A stretch of DNA of 64,000 bases. It comes from Poecilobothrus nobilitatus. Taxonomy: Eukaryota; Arthropoda; Insecta; Diptera; Dolichopodidae. The stretch spans positions 211,006,093 through 211,070,092 of the forward strand of contig OX352773.1 of the NCBI GenBank assembly GCA_947095535.1, given 5' to 3'. Both the position numbers and the translations under genes were made by a program. Shown here one piece after another: positions 13,226 through 25,689 of the stretch. How positions within the stretch are numbered: the first letter of the stretch is position 1; the number at the start of each line of letters is the position of its first letter. Below the pieces are notes generated by a model. It did not search any database, had not been told where the DNA came from, and was given only the letters and a program-made list of their open reading frames with translations.

Positions 13226-14743
13226 AATTTAGAGAGAATGTCTAAAATTAATAATCTCATTTATTATTTCTCTCAAATGAGTTCTGTCAAATTTCATTTT
13301 CAAAGCTTTTGTACTAAGTAAGTATATGTTTTTTTTATTTTTGAGTCGATTAAATAAAAATTCAAATGTAAATTCTCGTAGTGTAAAATGATTTTAATCG
13401 ATGTTGAGATATGTAATATTTTTTCTTTTCTTTGGTATTATAAAATAAAATTTAGTAAATTCGACATTAAGGAATTAACATGCTTATGCAAAAATAATAA
13501 AAGTTATATGCAATTTACGTAGATACTTTCTATTTATAAATACTATATATACTTTGTTTAATTTTTTTTTTGTTGTAAGCTTAAGCCTTTTTAAAGAAAA
13601 GAAATCATTTTGATATATTTTGTGTTGAAAATAACATTACCAGTATCGATCAGTGTCGAATATATATCTGCTCTAAATACTGTTAAAGGTTACTGATGAT
13701 GAATGTTCATATTAATATAAATAAAATAGATTTATTTTGTACTACTATGAATTAGGTGAATTTTTCAAACTGTAATGAAGGGATTTTTATTTTTGTGGGA
13801 TTGTATTATGGGAGGTATATTATGTGGATTAATTCGATTTGTTATATTTTTAAGAACCCTTTAAGCAAATTGTTTAAATTAATCCTTGTAGCTAAAGTAA
13901 ATAAATTAGTAACAAAAGGGGTGCAAGCAAAGCAAAATTCCTTTGGTAACTCTTTTAATAAGAACTAACGTGATATTATTCGAACATATAAATTTTATTT
14001 TCTTTCAGCATTTAAAGAATGTTAAGTCTTTTATTTGGAACGAGTCTTCGTTCTGTTCTTTATAATAACCTCGTTTTATACTTATTTTTCCACACAGTAT
14101 AATAATAAGTTGAATTTTTTAATTTTTCTTCTTTTATATATCGTTAAAAGGTTTGTCTTATCAAAAAGCTTTGTTAATTGTCAACAGCTCATAAAATTCG
14201 GCCCTGTTTTTTTTTTTGTATTTTTCATGTATAACAATATACATATTTATAAATTTTCACGGATGCGATATTTTTCCTTTTTTGTTTTTTTTTTTGTGTA
14301 AATTTTGTATTGCGTATATTTTAGACAGATTTTTATTTTTATTTCGGATAATAAAATACAAATAATAAAAAAAAAATATGTACATATATAAAGAGAAAAT
14401 AAATATTATTAAAAAGTCTTAATTTTGATAACTTTATCTTAAGTCTAATTGATAGAATTAAGTTGAATACAAAAAAAAAAAAAAAAATTAAGTGAGCGAG
14501 TAAAAGTTAAAATTTTAAGTAGAAAAAAAAAGAAAAAATTCAAAACAAAATAAAGCAAAGCAAACTAAAAATTTGTTGACTGATGTTCCGAATCCAATTT
14601 AACCAAAAAAAACAAAAAAAAATAAAAATAAAAAGAGGACAAAATGAGAGGGAAAATGTAAATTAACATATTATCATAAATAGCCATATAATATTATGTA
14701 CTTATGTATCTTTTTTTACATACGTAATACATGTGAATTTACC

Positions 14744-14776
<33 letters not shown>

Positions 14777-16689
14777 ACTTTGTGAAATTTTGCTTTAGGG
14801 AATTTCTTTTTATTTCGGGTGCTTAAAAGTGTGTCAATAAAATAATATAGGGTGTAGTGTGAAGAGTAAAAATATATTATATTATTTTGTTGTGATTTGT
14901 ATATTTTTTTTTAATTTTTTTTTAATTTTTTTTATTTATTATTTTAAGAATGCAAATATATACATAATACGATATTGACCTACAAAAAAAAAGCTCAAAA
15001 AAAAAAAAAAAAAAAAAAACATTTCAATTGTCAATTTGTATATTTTTTTTTTTTTTTTGGAGATTTTTAAGATCTATTTTTACGCATCAAATGAATTTAA
15101 AAAATTATTGTCATTTATAACCCTAAAACCCATTAAAAAACTGTTAAGAATCTGTTATGATGGCGGGATATTTTCTTTATTTATTAATATTGTATGTTTA
15201 AAAAATTTTCGAGTGGTAAACATAATTATGCCTATTTATTTTGTAATTTTATCTCTCATATATTAATATATATATATGTATATGTATATATATTATAATT
15301 TTAGTTTTTTTTTTTTTGCAATACTTACCTACTTATGTATATTTTAAAATAAATATCTAATAGGTATTTAATGAGCCATGATCAATTTTGAAGAGAATTG
15401 ATAATGAAATAATTTTTTTTTTTTGTTGTTTTGGTGGACTCATTGCCATCACTTATTTTTAATGTGGCACATTAATTTTTGTTATGCTTTCTAGTATCAA
15501 ACAAAATTAATAAAAATGCCAATTAAAAATAAATAAAGATTTTGTAATGGTTAATTTAATTTAAAATAAATAACTTAAAAAAAAAAATTGAATAAATGAA
15601 AATTTTTATATTTTATGAATATAAAAATAAAAAAAAAAATTAAATTATTGAGAAGAAATTATTAGCAAATATATGAAGTTATTTATTTGCAAAGGTGAAT
15701 TATGAAATTTATTACAAACTGAATTGTGACATATTTTTTATTTTTTTCAAAAGAATTTGGTATTTTTCAAGATAAAAATTTTTATTAAAATAAAATAAAA
15801 CAATTGAAAATATTTAATTTTGAGTTTTTTTTTTTTAAGTTTAGTTTAGATATAATTTTGTTGTTGGTGTAAATAATGTATTGCTTTGTTGACAGTTTGG
15901 ATTGTTTATTTATTTTTATTTTTGTTTTTTTATTGATGAAAACTGAGCTAACAACGTCAGTAATCGCTAGATTGTTTATCTAAAAATTAATTTTAAAATT
16001 AAGAAATTAAGAAATACCATATAGATATAATTGTTTATTTATAGGATATTAATTTAGATTTATTATAATATAATGTATAAACTTACATCTACTTTTATAT
16101 CTTTTTTTTCTAATGAATTTTCTGATATTAAAGAAATATTTTTATTGAAATTTTTGAAATTTAAACTTAAAATTAAGGAAAAATAAATTAAATATTGGAT
16201 ACAATGAAATTTTAAAGTGAAATTTAAATAGAATTTATGATCTGTTAATGACAATTTATTTTCCAAGACACAAACCTTTAGAAAAGAATTATTGTAATTT
16301 GTTTGTAAAGAGGATTTATTTAAAATTTGAAAAGAATTTTACTTACATTCAAAAGTTTTCACTATTGTATTTGGTATATTTGCGTTTCACAGTTTTGTAC
16401 TAGTTAGAATCTTGCCATAGTCTAATGATTCCAAAAGCTGAAGCTTATAATCAAATATGATTATTAAATGGCTTAGTCGATAACTTACGCTTTTCATAGG
16501 AGTGGATGTAAAATGAAAAACAGCACACAAATAAATATTTCATTTTTACTATATCAAGATACCGATGACATATAAATATTTTTTTTTTGGATTAATTTTA
16601 GGCTAATGTAGGGAATTTTTTAGTTTATCATCTATTTTGAAACTTTTTTGATAATATTCATCTAAAGTTTCTTCTTTCTGGCACTTTAT
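13226..16689. other. non-coding A+T-rich region
   Basis: No supportable gene. The longest poly-A tract of the window, about 32 bases, lies at roughly 14744-14775. Another of about 21 lies at 14999-15019. Open frames at 13756-13968, 14035-14301, 15036-15266 and 16063-16266 are low-complexity and rich in Phe, Ile, Asn, Tyr and Leu, as expected by chance here. Confidence 0.55.
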
Positions 16690-17253
16690 CCTGCCTTTGG
16701 TTATAAAATTTGAGCTTATCTCTTCTATCTACTTTCTTTACTTCAATTGTTTTTATTCGTAGCACTGGTTTATGGTTTCTGTTTGGTGGGTAAGAAATTT
16801 TTCTGGAAGCTGCCTTTTTTTCAATATCTTTTCCCATGTATTATCTGATATCCATGTTTGTATGTTATTCTTGTGAATTGTCGCAATCTGAATTCTAGAA
16901 ACAAATTTCATTTTATTGATTTACAATCATTCTTTGTACCTTCATTTAATTTGGATATATCAAGGTTTTTCTTACTCTTCTCAGTTCTTCTATTTATTGC
17001 AAATAGTCTTAATATTATTCTTCTGTTAATAGTATGTGTTCACTATGAATATCTGTTCCTGGATAATTTCCAACATACAACAGTGATTGTTTCCATTTAT
17101 CGCTAATACAAATATGGTCAATTTGGTTTCTAATTCGGTCGTCATGATATTTTTGCATGTTCTTATGAGGGAACAGCGAATCATCTATTGTCATGTTGCG
17201 TTCTGTGCTTAAATCTATGGGAATTATGCCTATTCCGAATTTACCGATACAAA
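16690..17253 (-). pseudogene. decayed RTE-like non-LTR retrotransposon endonuclease
   Basis: Read on the minus strand from 17253 to 17015, about 79 codons stay open and contain a recognisable block. It has ERNMTIDDSLFPHKN, then RNQIDHICISDKW, then a spaced TDIHSEH. This order (N at the strand start, PHK, NQIDH, then S-D/E-H) is the C-terminal half of the apurinic-type endonuclease domain that precedes reverse transcriptase in RTE-like non-LTR elements. NQIDH holds the conserved Asp-His environment, and the final SEH corresponds to the usual SDH catalytic end. After a stop at 17015-17017, similar frame-shifted coding texture (NTWEKI-like) continues to about 16690. The N-terminal endonuclease half and the RT are absent. 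It is a dead 5'- and 3'-truncated fragment. The sub-clade is inferred from motif memory, not a search. Confidence 0.68.
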
Positions 17254-20200
17254 AATATACAGGTCCTGCCTATTTTACCTTTTATTTATTTTAAAGAAAA
17301 TTTATTTTCATATATTGAATTAAATTTTGTTTTTATCTTTTTGTTTAAGCTTGAATTGGATATATTACATAATATAACAATCTATCATATAATCTATAGG
17401 TTTTAAGTCTTTATTTTGTTTCGGTACTTAATTTAGCTGTACTAGTGGTGTAACTCAAAAATGTTTAAGCTATACTCTAATACCTTATGGATCTTACATC
17501 AAAAATTGAAGCTAATTTATTTATTCTGCTGTTTCAAGGCTTTGAAGTAAAGCCTCTGTCAGTAAAAATTTTTCAGCTTTATGTCATTGTTTATACAGTA
17601 TATAAATTCATTTTGAGATTAATATTAATTATTATAAAGAAATATTTTCCATATATATTCCAAATATGTAAACAAAATGCATACCTATATGAATAAACAA
17701 TTTTTTTTGTCTTTTTTTAATTGTCCTTGAAATGTTCTTTAAAAACAAAACAGAAAACGAACAACAACCATTTATGAAAACTAAATTTAATTCTATTATA
17801 TAACATTGGTTTTTGTATTTTTTTTTCCATATTTTCTTTGTGAAACTATAAACCTATAAATAAAATTTTCTCCATTTTTTTTAATTTTTTTTTCTGTTTT
17901 TACTCCATAATTTTTTAACCGCAAACACGAGCCTCATATGTCTAACCTGTTGCATATTTTCATCTTATTTGACTTTCAACTACTGAAACTCATATACTGT
18001 TTATTTTTCTTATTATTTATTATTTTAATAATTTTCTTTTTTTATTTTGAATTTTTTCTTATTATTATTTTTCTTTTTTTACTGCACTGTTTATTTTTTG
18101 TTGGTCGTTGCTGATGTCTCTGTGATGCATTCCGATGATTCAATTATTCAATGTCTGTCAAATTCAATTAAATCTTATACTTTCAGATCACTCACAATTC
18201 AATTTAAAAAAAAAACAAAAATAAGTAGAAAAGAAAAGAACAAAAAGGAAAGAGATAGAAAGAAGTCACAATTCACAAACACAAAAAAAAAAAAAAGGGA
18301 GAGCTAAGACGGGAGAAAATTGTCATCATTAGTACCATATGAATATGTATGATGTATAACAATTATTTATGTCATTTATGATGGATTGTATGTAGACGTC
18401 AAAATCAAGAATTTTTTGACGTTTGTAATATTTATTTAATTTGAAAAGATGAAAAGGTATAGAAAAAGAGGAAAAAATAGAAAGGAAAATTAAGAAAACA
18501 TTAAGAAAACGTTTTTAATAATTTTGCGGTTTTTTTCCTTTCGTTTATTTTTGTTTTTTTTTTTGTTTTTTTCGTTCTTGAGTAATAAGAAATTATAGAA
18601 CAAAAAGTTTTCTACAACTATAGAAGATAATTGATTGGAAATATGTATTAAAAATAGTCTTTAAGTAATATAGTCTTTAAATATTCAAATATGGAGTTTT
18701 ATTATAATATGCATATTGTTGAAAAAGAGCTTCCGTTAATCTAATATACATCATGTGTAATACATGTCACCTCAATCTAAGTCTAAAAACTATTTTCTTA
18801 TTTTTACATGACTAGTATTTAATACAAAAATCTATATAAATTATTTTTAAAGGGTTAATTTTAGTTGTAGTATATGAAAAAAATTGGTTCTTTAATATTT
18901 AATTTTTAATTGGAATGAATGCAAAACTAATCTGATATGTCGGTATGTGAGATACATTTTATAGAAAGAGTTATATTATTCTAGTAACATTTTCAAAAAT
19001 TTCATAATTAATAAAAAAATTTAATATTTTTAATTAATATTCTAAACGTTTTCTTAAATAATAAATAACATTTTCTTCAAGCGACAGTTATTACAAAAAT
19101 TATTCGCTGTTGAAGTAGCAGTCATTATTATATATGTATGCATATATATGCAATTATCATTTATTTAGTTAATAAATTTCTTTTTTTTTTTTTATTTTAT
19201 TTATTTATTATTTTTAATTACAAGTTGTCAAATTTTATAAATTTTCTGTCATCATTAAAAGCAATTCGACTAGATGTTAAAAGATAAAATAAATTATGAT
19301 GAATATGAGTATCTGACAATGAAAATAGTACTGTACTCATGACAATTTTTAGTTACTATTTCCAATGACAACGATAGTAATAATTCCTTCATCATAATCA
19401 TAATTTCATAATTATTATGTTGTTGACATTTGAATATATGATAATTTGATAAAAAAAAAAATTATTTTAAATTGAAATTATTTTTGAAATATTCAAATTT
19501 TTCCTGTAAAATAAATATGTGTGTGATGTATTAATGGCTAAAAATATGTAGATACATAGTTAAAAAAAAAAAAATTAATTTTTACATTTGACAATATTTT
19601 TTATTAATAATTGTAAATTTCTGTATAGACTTATTACATCATTAAATATAAATTAAATAATAATAATTAATGATGACATGTAATAATAGCAAAATGTGAA
19701 AAAAGAAAAATAAATTTAAAATAAATAATTAATAATGTATATAAGTATTTAAATTTATAGTTGACATTTAATATTAATAAAAATAAATAAATGTTTCATT
19801 AATTAATAATTTTTAACAGGTATACATTTATTATGTTCGCATTTTATTGCTGTATACAGAAAGGTGGAGCACATAATGATTAAAATTAATATTAATGAAC
19901 AGAGTGGATATTTGGTGTTGTTGTATTTTAATTGTCGGTATTTAGTTTGAAAAATTTTATGTTAAATACATAACTAACTATGGTTTTTGTTTTTTTTTTT
20001 CATTAATTCAACATAAAAAAAAATTATATATACTTACATATATATATGATGTAAACATTTCCTTAAAGTTCTAATTTCTTAATTTCTACAATATAGAATT
20101 TATTTTTAATTTGATTATATAATTTATATTTTTTTATGTGATATTGTATGTACTTGTATATATTTTCTCAATTCTCATAATTTATAAAATACAGAGAATC

Positions 20201-20329
20201 GGGAACTGAAATAATTTTATTCTCGTGATCGAAGTTCAACTTCAAAATAAGAATTTCTCAGGAACTTTTTCTTGAAAATTCTTTATTTATAACGAACGAT
20301 TAAGGTGCCACTTTTATTGTTTTTTTTTT
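17254..20329. other. non-coding A+T-rich region
   Basis: No supportable gene. Strand-asymmetric purine-rich stretches occur at about 18206-18320 and 18440-18510. The remainder is A+T-rich without structured repeats that I can see. Confidence 0.55.
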
Positions 20330-21047
20330 ATACCCGAATGGACTAGGCGTATATTCAAGGGTATGATAAAATTTGTCATTACGTTTGTGATACCTTAAAA
20401 TAGCCGAGCTAGATATGACAAAGTTTATACATATTCTTGCTCAGAATCTCGATTTAGACACGCACCATTTAGCTATCTGTTCATCCATGTTTAGTTATTT
20501 GTTCATCTATGTTTAGTTACCATGCAACATGTTTAGCTATAGTGTGATAACAAAAAAAATTAAGGAGCTAGGATTCTGAAATTTTTATCATGCCACGTTT
20601 GACACATTGGTCATAGTTTCGCTATTTAAATTGAGCAAGTTCGACCGGCGCGTCTTTGTAGTTGTCATACAATTATCAGGTTTAAATGAAAAAAATTCAG
20701 TGCCTACTGAAACTAGATATTTGAAATTTTGTCAAAAGATATCAAGTTTCATTCTAACAACTTCTGTAAAATTAGTTTGATCTAGACTAACAGGTTCAGG
20801 TTTTTGAATTTATTTTGGAAATTAAGCTAGATATTTAAAATTTTGTAAAAGATGATTAAAACTTCGTAGTATAATAATTTCTGTTGAATTTAGATGGTTC
20901 AGGGCAACTGCAAGTTCGAGAAGTTTATGACATAGAATTATTCCTATGACATAGTATACCTATACACAAATTTCTATATATCTCATTGAAGTTATCCTTG
21001 CTCGGGTACATTATTATGTTAACAGTTAACATTTCTAGTTATATTTT
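20330..21047 (+). mobile_element. worn DINE-1-like element (C)
   Basis: It begins ATACCCGAATGG (20330-20341). CTCGGGTA returns near the other end at 21001-21008, inverted and matching for seven bases (TACCCGA). A perfect hairpin TGTTAAC/GTTAACA follows at 21017-21031, and then a T-rich terminus. The 5' part includes AATAGCCGAGCTAGATATGACAAAG and CATATTCTTGCTCAGAATCTCGATTTAGAC in pieces resembling the mini-me core, but the GTCC run is gone. A short duplication around GTTTAGTTA appears at 20487-20545. The layout equals that of families A and D but the sequence is strongly diverged, suggesting an older insertion. Confidence 0.6.
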
Positions 21048-24000
21048 TTTTCTTATTTAAAATAGGAGAATATTAAATTTTAAAGAATTTCGAATACTAT
21101 TATTTTTTGTTTTTAATTTTATATTTCTTAATTATTCTTTCCTAACTGCCAAATTTTATTGGAAAAATAACATAACAACTTTAAATTTTCTTGATTCATT
21201 ATAATTTTTTTTAACTTGCTCTTATTTACTCTTAAGCAATACGGTCCATATCATAATTTTGAAATCGCTTTGCAACAAGTTTATAGAAAAGCGAAATGAA
21301 ACTTATTCAAAATGGGATTTCAATTACAAAACCTTTTGTGACCATTGATGTGATTGATGTCTAACATAGATCAATGTCTACGAAAAACGAAATCTACTGG
21401 AAAAAAATCTTTTCTGCAATATGTTCTATGTACTACACAATTTTTTTAATTGTTATTTTATTTATATTCTAATTCATTGTTTTTTATATTTTTTTTTAAA
21501 TAATCTATTTACATACATACATAACAGGTATAGGTATATATTTATATATTTATTATATGGAAAATGTTTATCATATTATCTTATTTATATTTTTATATTA
21601 TTATAAATTATTTGTTTAAGTTATTTAATTTTTTTTTATTTAAGAAATTATCATTTAAATAAGGAAAAGTGTTTTCTCTTTTGAGAGAGAAGAGAAAATT
21701 AGAAAGAGAGAACAGTGGAATAAGTGAAAAGAATTTTATTTTTAAAAGAGTTAATTTAATATTTAATAAATTTTTTATATTACTCCATTTTTGTAAAATA
21801 TTAAAAATATATGTAGGTATTTATTCTTTTTTTTCTTTTTATTTTAACTCATCTAAAATACATTTTTTAATTTATTTGTTGACTTTTTTGTCTACATAAA
21901 TTCAACCAAATAAAAGCGACAAAAATTATTTTATTACTTTTACTTTTATACTCAAAACAATTAATTAATATTTATGCATGAATATATTATGTATATATAT
22001 GTATATATAAAAACAGTTATTATAATGACGAAAATTATAATTTTCTCATTTTTTTATAAGTGGTTGGTAATTGGTATTTGGTATAGGTATGTTACGTACG
22101 TACACCAATAAAAATTTCACGGTCATTTAACTGAAAAAAAAAAAAAATGTGCGCTTTATTTTTGCATAATATGAACCTCAGATATTCGCACTAACACATA
22201 CAAGTACAATAAATACATCAAAACAAAAATAAATAAAATTCTAGGGTTTTTTTTATATATCGTAAAATAAAATTTACGATATTTACATATGAAATTCCTT
22301 AAATGTTTATTATTTTTTTGTTTTTGTTTTTTTTTTTTTAAATGTAGGTATTATTTTTTTTAATATGTATATATTTTGTCATGGTTTATAATTAAAAATA
22401 ATAATTTTATATTTAAGCTTTATTTTAAAATAATTAGAAGTTGAATTTAATTTATAAAAAATTAAATTTCCGTGGACCGTGAAAAAATTTATAATAGTAT
22501 ACCTTCTTGTTTGTGTTGTAGACTCAAAGGTCTACAAAATTACGATATGTGATACTATCGATGTTAGATTAAAAAGTATTAAATATTTAAAAAATTACAT
22601 CCTTATTTTAATTATGTATTCTGAAAAATTTGAATGACAACAGAATATTTGACAAAAAACGATATTAAGTATATATAACGGAAAATCGTAAAGAAAAGAA
22701 ACTGTATTGCGCTAGCATGTAATTATTACTATACTGTTCTTTGTATACTGTACTGTTCTTTGGTAAAAATATCTAACAATTATTGTGCCATTACAAATCT
22801 AAAAAAAACTCAGAATAATTAACTGTGGGTGCTTATAGTAGAACTAATGGAGTGAATCCTTTTCTATTATAACATTAAAAATATACATATTTTTACCAAA
22901 GAAACAAATTGATTAGAAATTTATTCAGAAATTAGTTTGATTGTGCCGAGAATCAAGTTATCTCAAAAACTCTATTAATTGGAGTTATCTTAAAAAAACT
23001 ATTAAGAATAAATTAAACTATGAAAATAAAAACTATTAAGAATGTAAACATGTACTTGACCAAAAAATGAAATTAAATATTGTTTTTTTTTTTTATATAA
23101 ATGTACATTTTTTTAAAGCTTACATACTTGGCAGATAGAAAAATTTAAACAAATATTTATATTAGGTGTTTTGAACGACAACAAATTACAGGTACACGTT
23201 CCAAGTAGATTTGTAATTTAATTAAAGAAAAAAAAAATTTTTTTTAATTTTATAATAAAATTAAAAAAAAAAAAGTAATAAATTTTTGTTGTGATTAAAA
23301 TCGCGTAAAATTTTTTGCCAAGAATAAAGTGACGAAATAAAAATAGAACACAACAAAAAATAAATAAAGAATCAACTTGAAAAACTTAATAAACTTTAAA
23401 ATGTCATAAACTGTGGAATGTGATATTCAAATAAAAAACAGATATATGTACCTATTTGTTGAACATAATATTTATATATAGTATTATAAACAATATATTC
23501 ACAATAGTAAAAATTTAATTTTCATATAATGAAGTTAAAATGTGTGAGGGAATTTCTGACTGGGAACTTAAGTCAAAATATTTAAAATATTTGACATTAG
23601 ATAAATTATTTAATTTAATTTTTTTTTTTTTTTTTGTTTTTGTGTTTAAGTCATTAGTTCATTTTTAAGTTTAAAAATTATTAATCTCTTTTGTGAGAAA
23701 TATTTTATTTTAATTAGTAAAATAAAATCAAGTAGAAAAAATTAATAATTTTTGTATGACATAAATAATTTTAAAAAGACAAAAATAAAAAAAAAAAAGA
23801 TTTTGTATTGACTTGAAGTTAAATATTCGTGGAAGCGGAAAAGCTGTCAAATTAGTAGTTAGTTGAAATTTGACATTTTAATAAATGTTAAGACCAACCT
23901 TATAAATATAAATAAAAAAAAACTTAAAAGTTAATTAATTTTTTTTTTAATTTGGGACTGAAAAGAAGTACATTGCATTTGTGACATATTATGGAATTAC

Positions 24001-24183
24001 ATTTTAGAGTGAATATGAGTCAATGCTTTATAATAAATAAGTATATATTGGTATAAATTAATTTATATTAATGCTACAGTTCAGCATCATAGGAGATCCT
24101 TAGATCCTTAAAAGACAATATTGAGTAATGAACTCTTCGTAAATGATATCTAACATTTAATTTAGATTTTTATTTAATATATT
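21048..24183. other. non-coding A+T-rich region
   Basis: No supportable gene. A perfect 8-bp hairpin TTGTAGAC/GTCTACAA with a six-base loop lies at 22516-22537. Poly-T and poly-A tracts are frequent. Open frames at 21421-21606 and 21669-21899 are low-complexity. Confidence 0.55.
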
Positions 24184-24367
24184 TTTTTTTTTTTTGCATT
24201 TCTCTGCCACATAAATGTGGGCAGAAAATTACACAGCCTTTCCTGTTCAGGCGTGGCTGTAAATATCGTAAGGGGGAATAATTCTTATGTGTGTGGGATT
24301 CGAACCAACATTCTCTCGGTGCTTACAGCGTACTCTTACTCTTACTCACTAGGACACCGAGGCCCCC
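24184..24367 (-). mobile_element. tRNA-derived SINE, copy 1
   Basis: On the minus strand the element starts GGGGGCCTCGGTGTCC. An A-box-like region TAGTGAGTAAGAG follows (about 24338-24352), then a textbook B box GGTTCGAATCC (24296-24306), a unique body, a small palindrome at the 3' end (ACATAAATGT) and an A-run (the plus-strand T tract near 24182-24195). The ends are flanked by TTTAATATATT (24173-24183) and TTTAATGTATT (24368-24378), ten of eleven identical, a target-site duplication. Pol III transcription from the internal promoter and LINE-driven retroposition are known for this class. Compared with copy 2 there is an extra AGAGTA repeat beside the A box. Confidence 0.85.
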
Positions 24368-24378
24368 TTTAATGTATT

Positions 24379-25436
24379 AAAAAAGCTGTTACATCCATTT
24401 ACGAAAACTTCACCCATCGAAAGTTAAATTAAACTATAAAGGTAGGAGTTGTTGAATATTAAAAATCTTCAATTTTTTGTAATTTATTAGTCCTAAAGAA
24501 AAGACTGCTTGCAGAACATTTATTACATTAAAAGTAAAAAGTTTTTAGTATGATGGTTTTTTAAGTCACAATTTTCACAGTCACAGTTTTCTTGATGTAT
24601 ATTCTTAAGATAAAATTAATTATTAAGAGATATATGTAATATGTCATATGCAAGTATAGTTATTTGAGGGAGCTACGCAGTATATACGGTATTTATATCG
24701 GAAATAGTTTTAGTTTTTGTTTAGTCATAAAATTGAAATTTCTAAAAATGAATTATCGGACTTATTATTGGTCTTGAAAATTTTATACTTCCTCTTGGAA
24801 AAACAGAAGTCTTATTGAAGAAAACACAGAAAAATTATTTTGTTTTTCTTAAACTATTAATTATAAAAGCTATTCATTAGTTAAAAAAAACCATTTATCT
24901 GTTATACGATACGAGTAGGTATAAAAAACACAAAATAATTTTTTTTTTTTTAATCTTATTAATATTTTTGGCGAGAACTGAACAAGGAAGCGTTCATACT
25001 AGGGTTAAACTAAAACGTTGAAAAACCAAAATTGCGTGGGAATCATATAAAATTCACGAGATTTCTTAAAATATTTTGTTTATTATTTATTAAATTATAC
25101 CATTTTAAAAAAAGTCAACAGAAAACATATTGTTTAATTGTTTTTTGGCACACAGTTTGATTGAGTTGAATTTAAAAAAAAATTTTAAGAAATCACAAAG
25201 TTTTTTAATACCTATAGGAAATATGACCACCTATACCTATAAGAAATATGTCAACTGATTGAACATTTTTCTCGGCAATTAAAAATACAATATAAAAAAA
25301 TATTTTGATCAGAAAAAGACAAAGAGGTAAGTGGAATATGTATGATAAATTTTAATTAATACATTTTTAATAATGAATTGGAATATTATATAGATACGTT
25401 TTGTTTAATATATTACTTAATATACATATCTTTTTT
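24379..25436. other. non-coding A+T-rich region
   Basis: No gene or clear structured repeat is seen between the SINE target duplication and the DINE-like element D. Confidence 0.5.
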
Positions 25437-25689
25437 ATACCCTACACCTAAAGTATAGGGTATGTATATTAACTTTGGTATGGTGTTTATAACCACCAAA
25501 AGGAAGCGAGTTAGGTATAGACATGTATATATATTCTGAATCAGGATCACCGCCGGAGTCGATTTAGCGATGTCCGTCCGTCCGTCCGTCCGTCCGTCCG
25601 TCCGTACGCACGATAACTCAAAAAATAATGATGCTATCTTGATGAAATTTATATAGTAGGTTACTAATTACGAAAGAAAGGCTAAGTTC

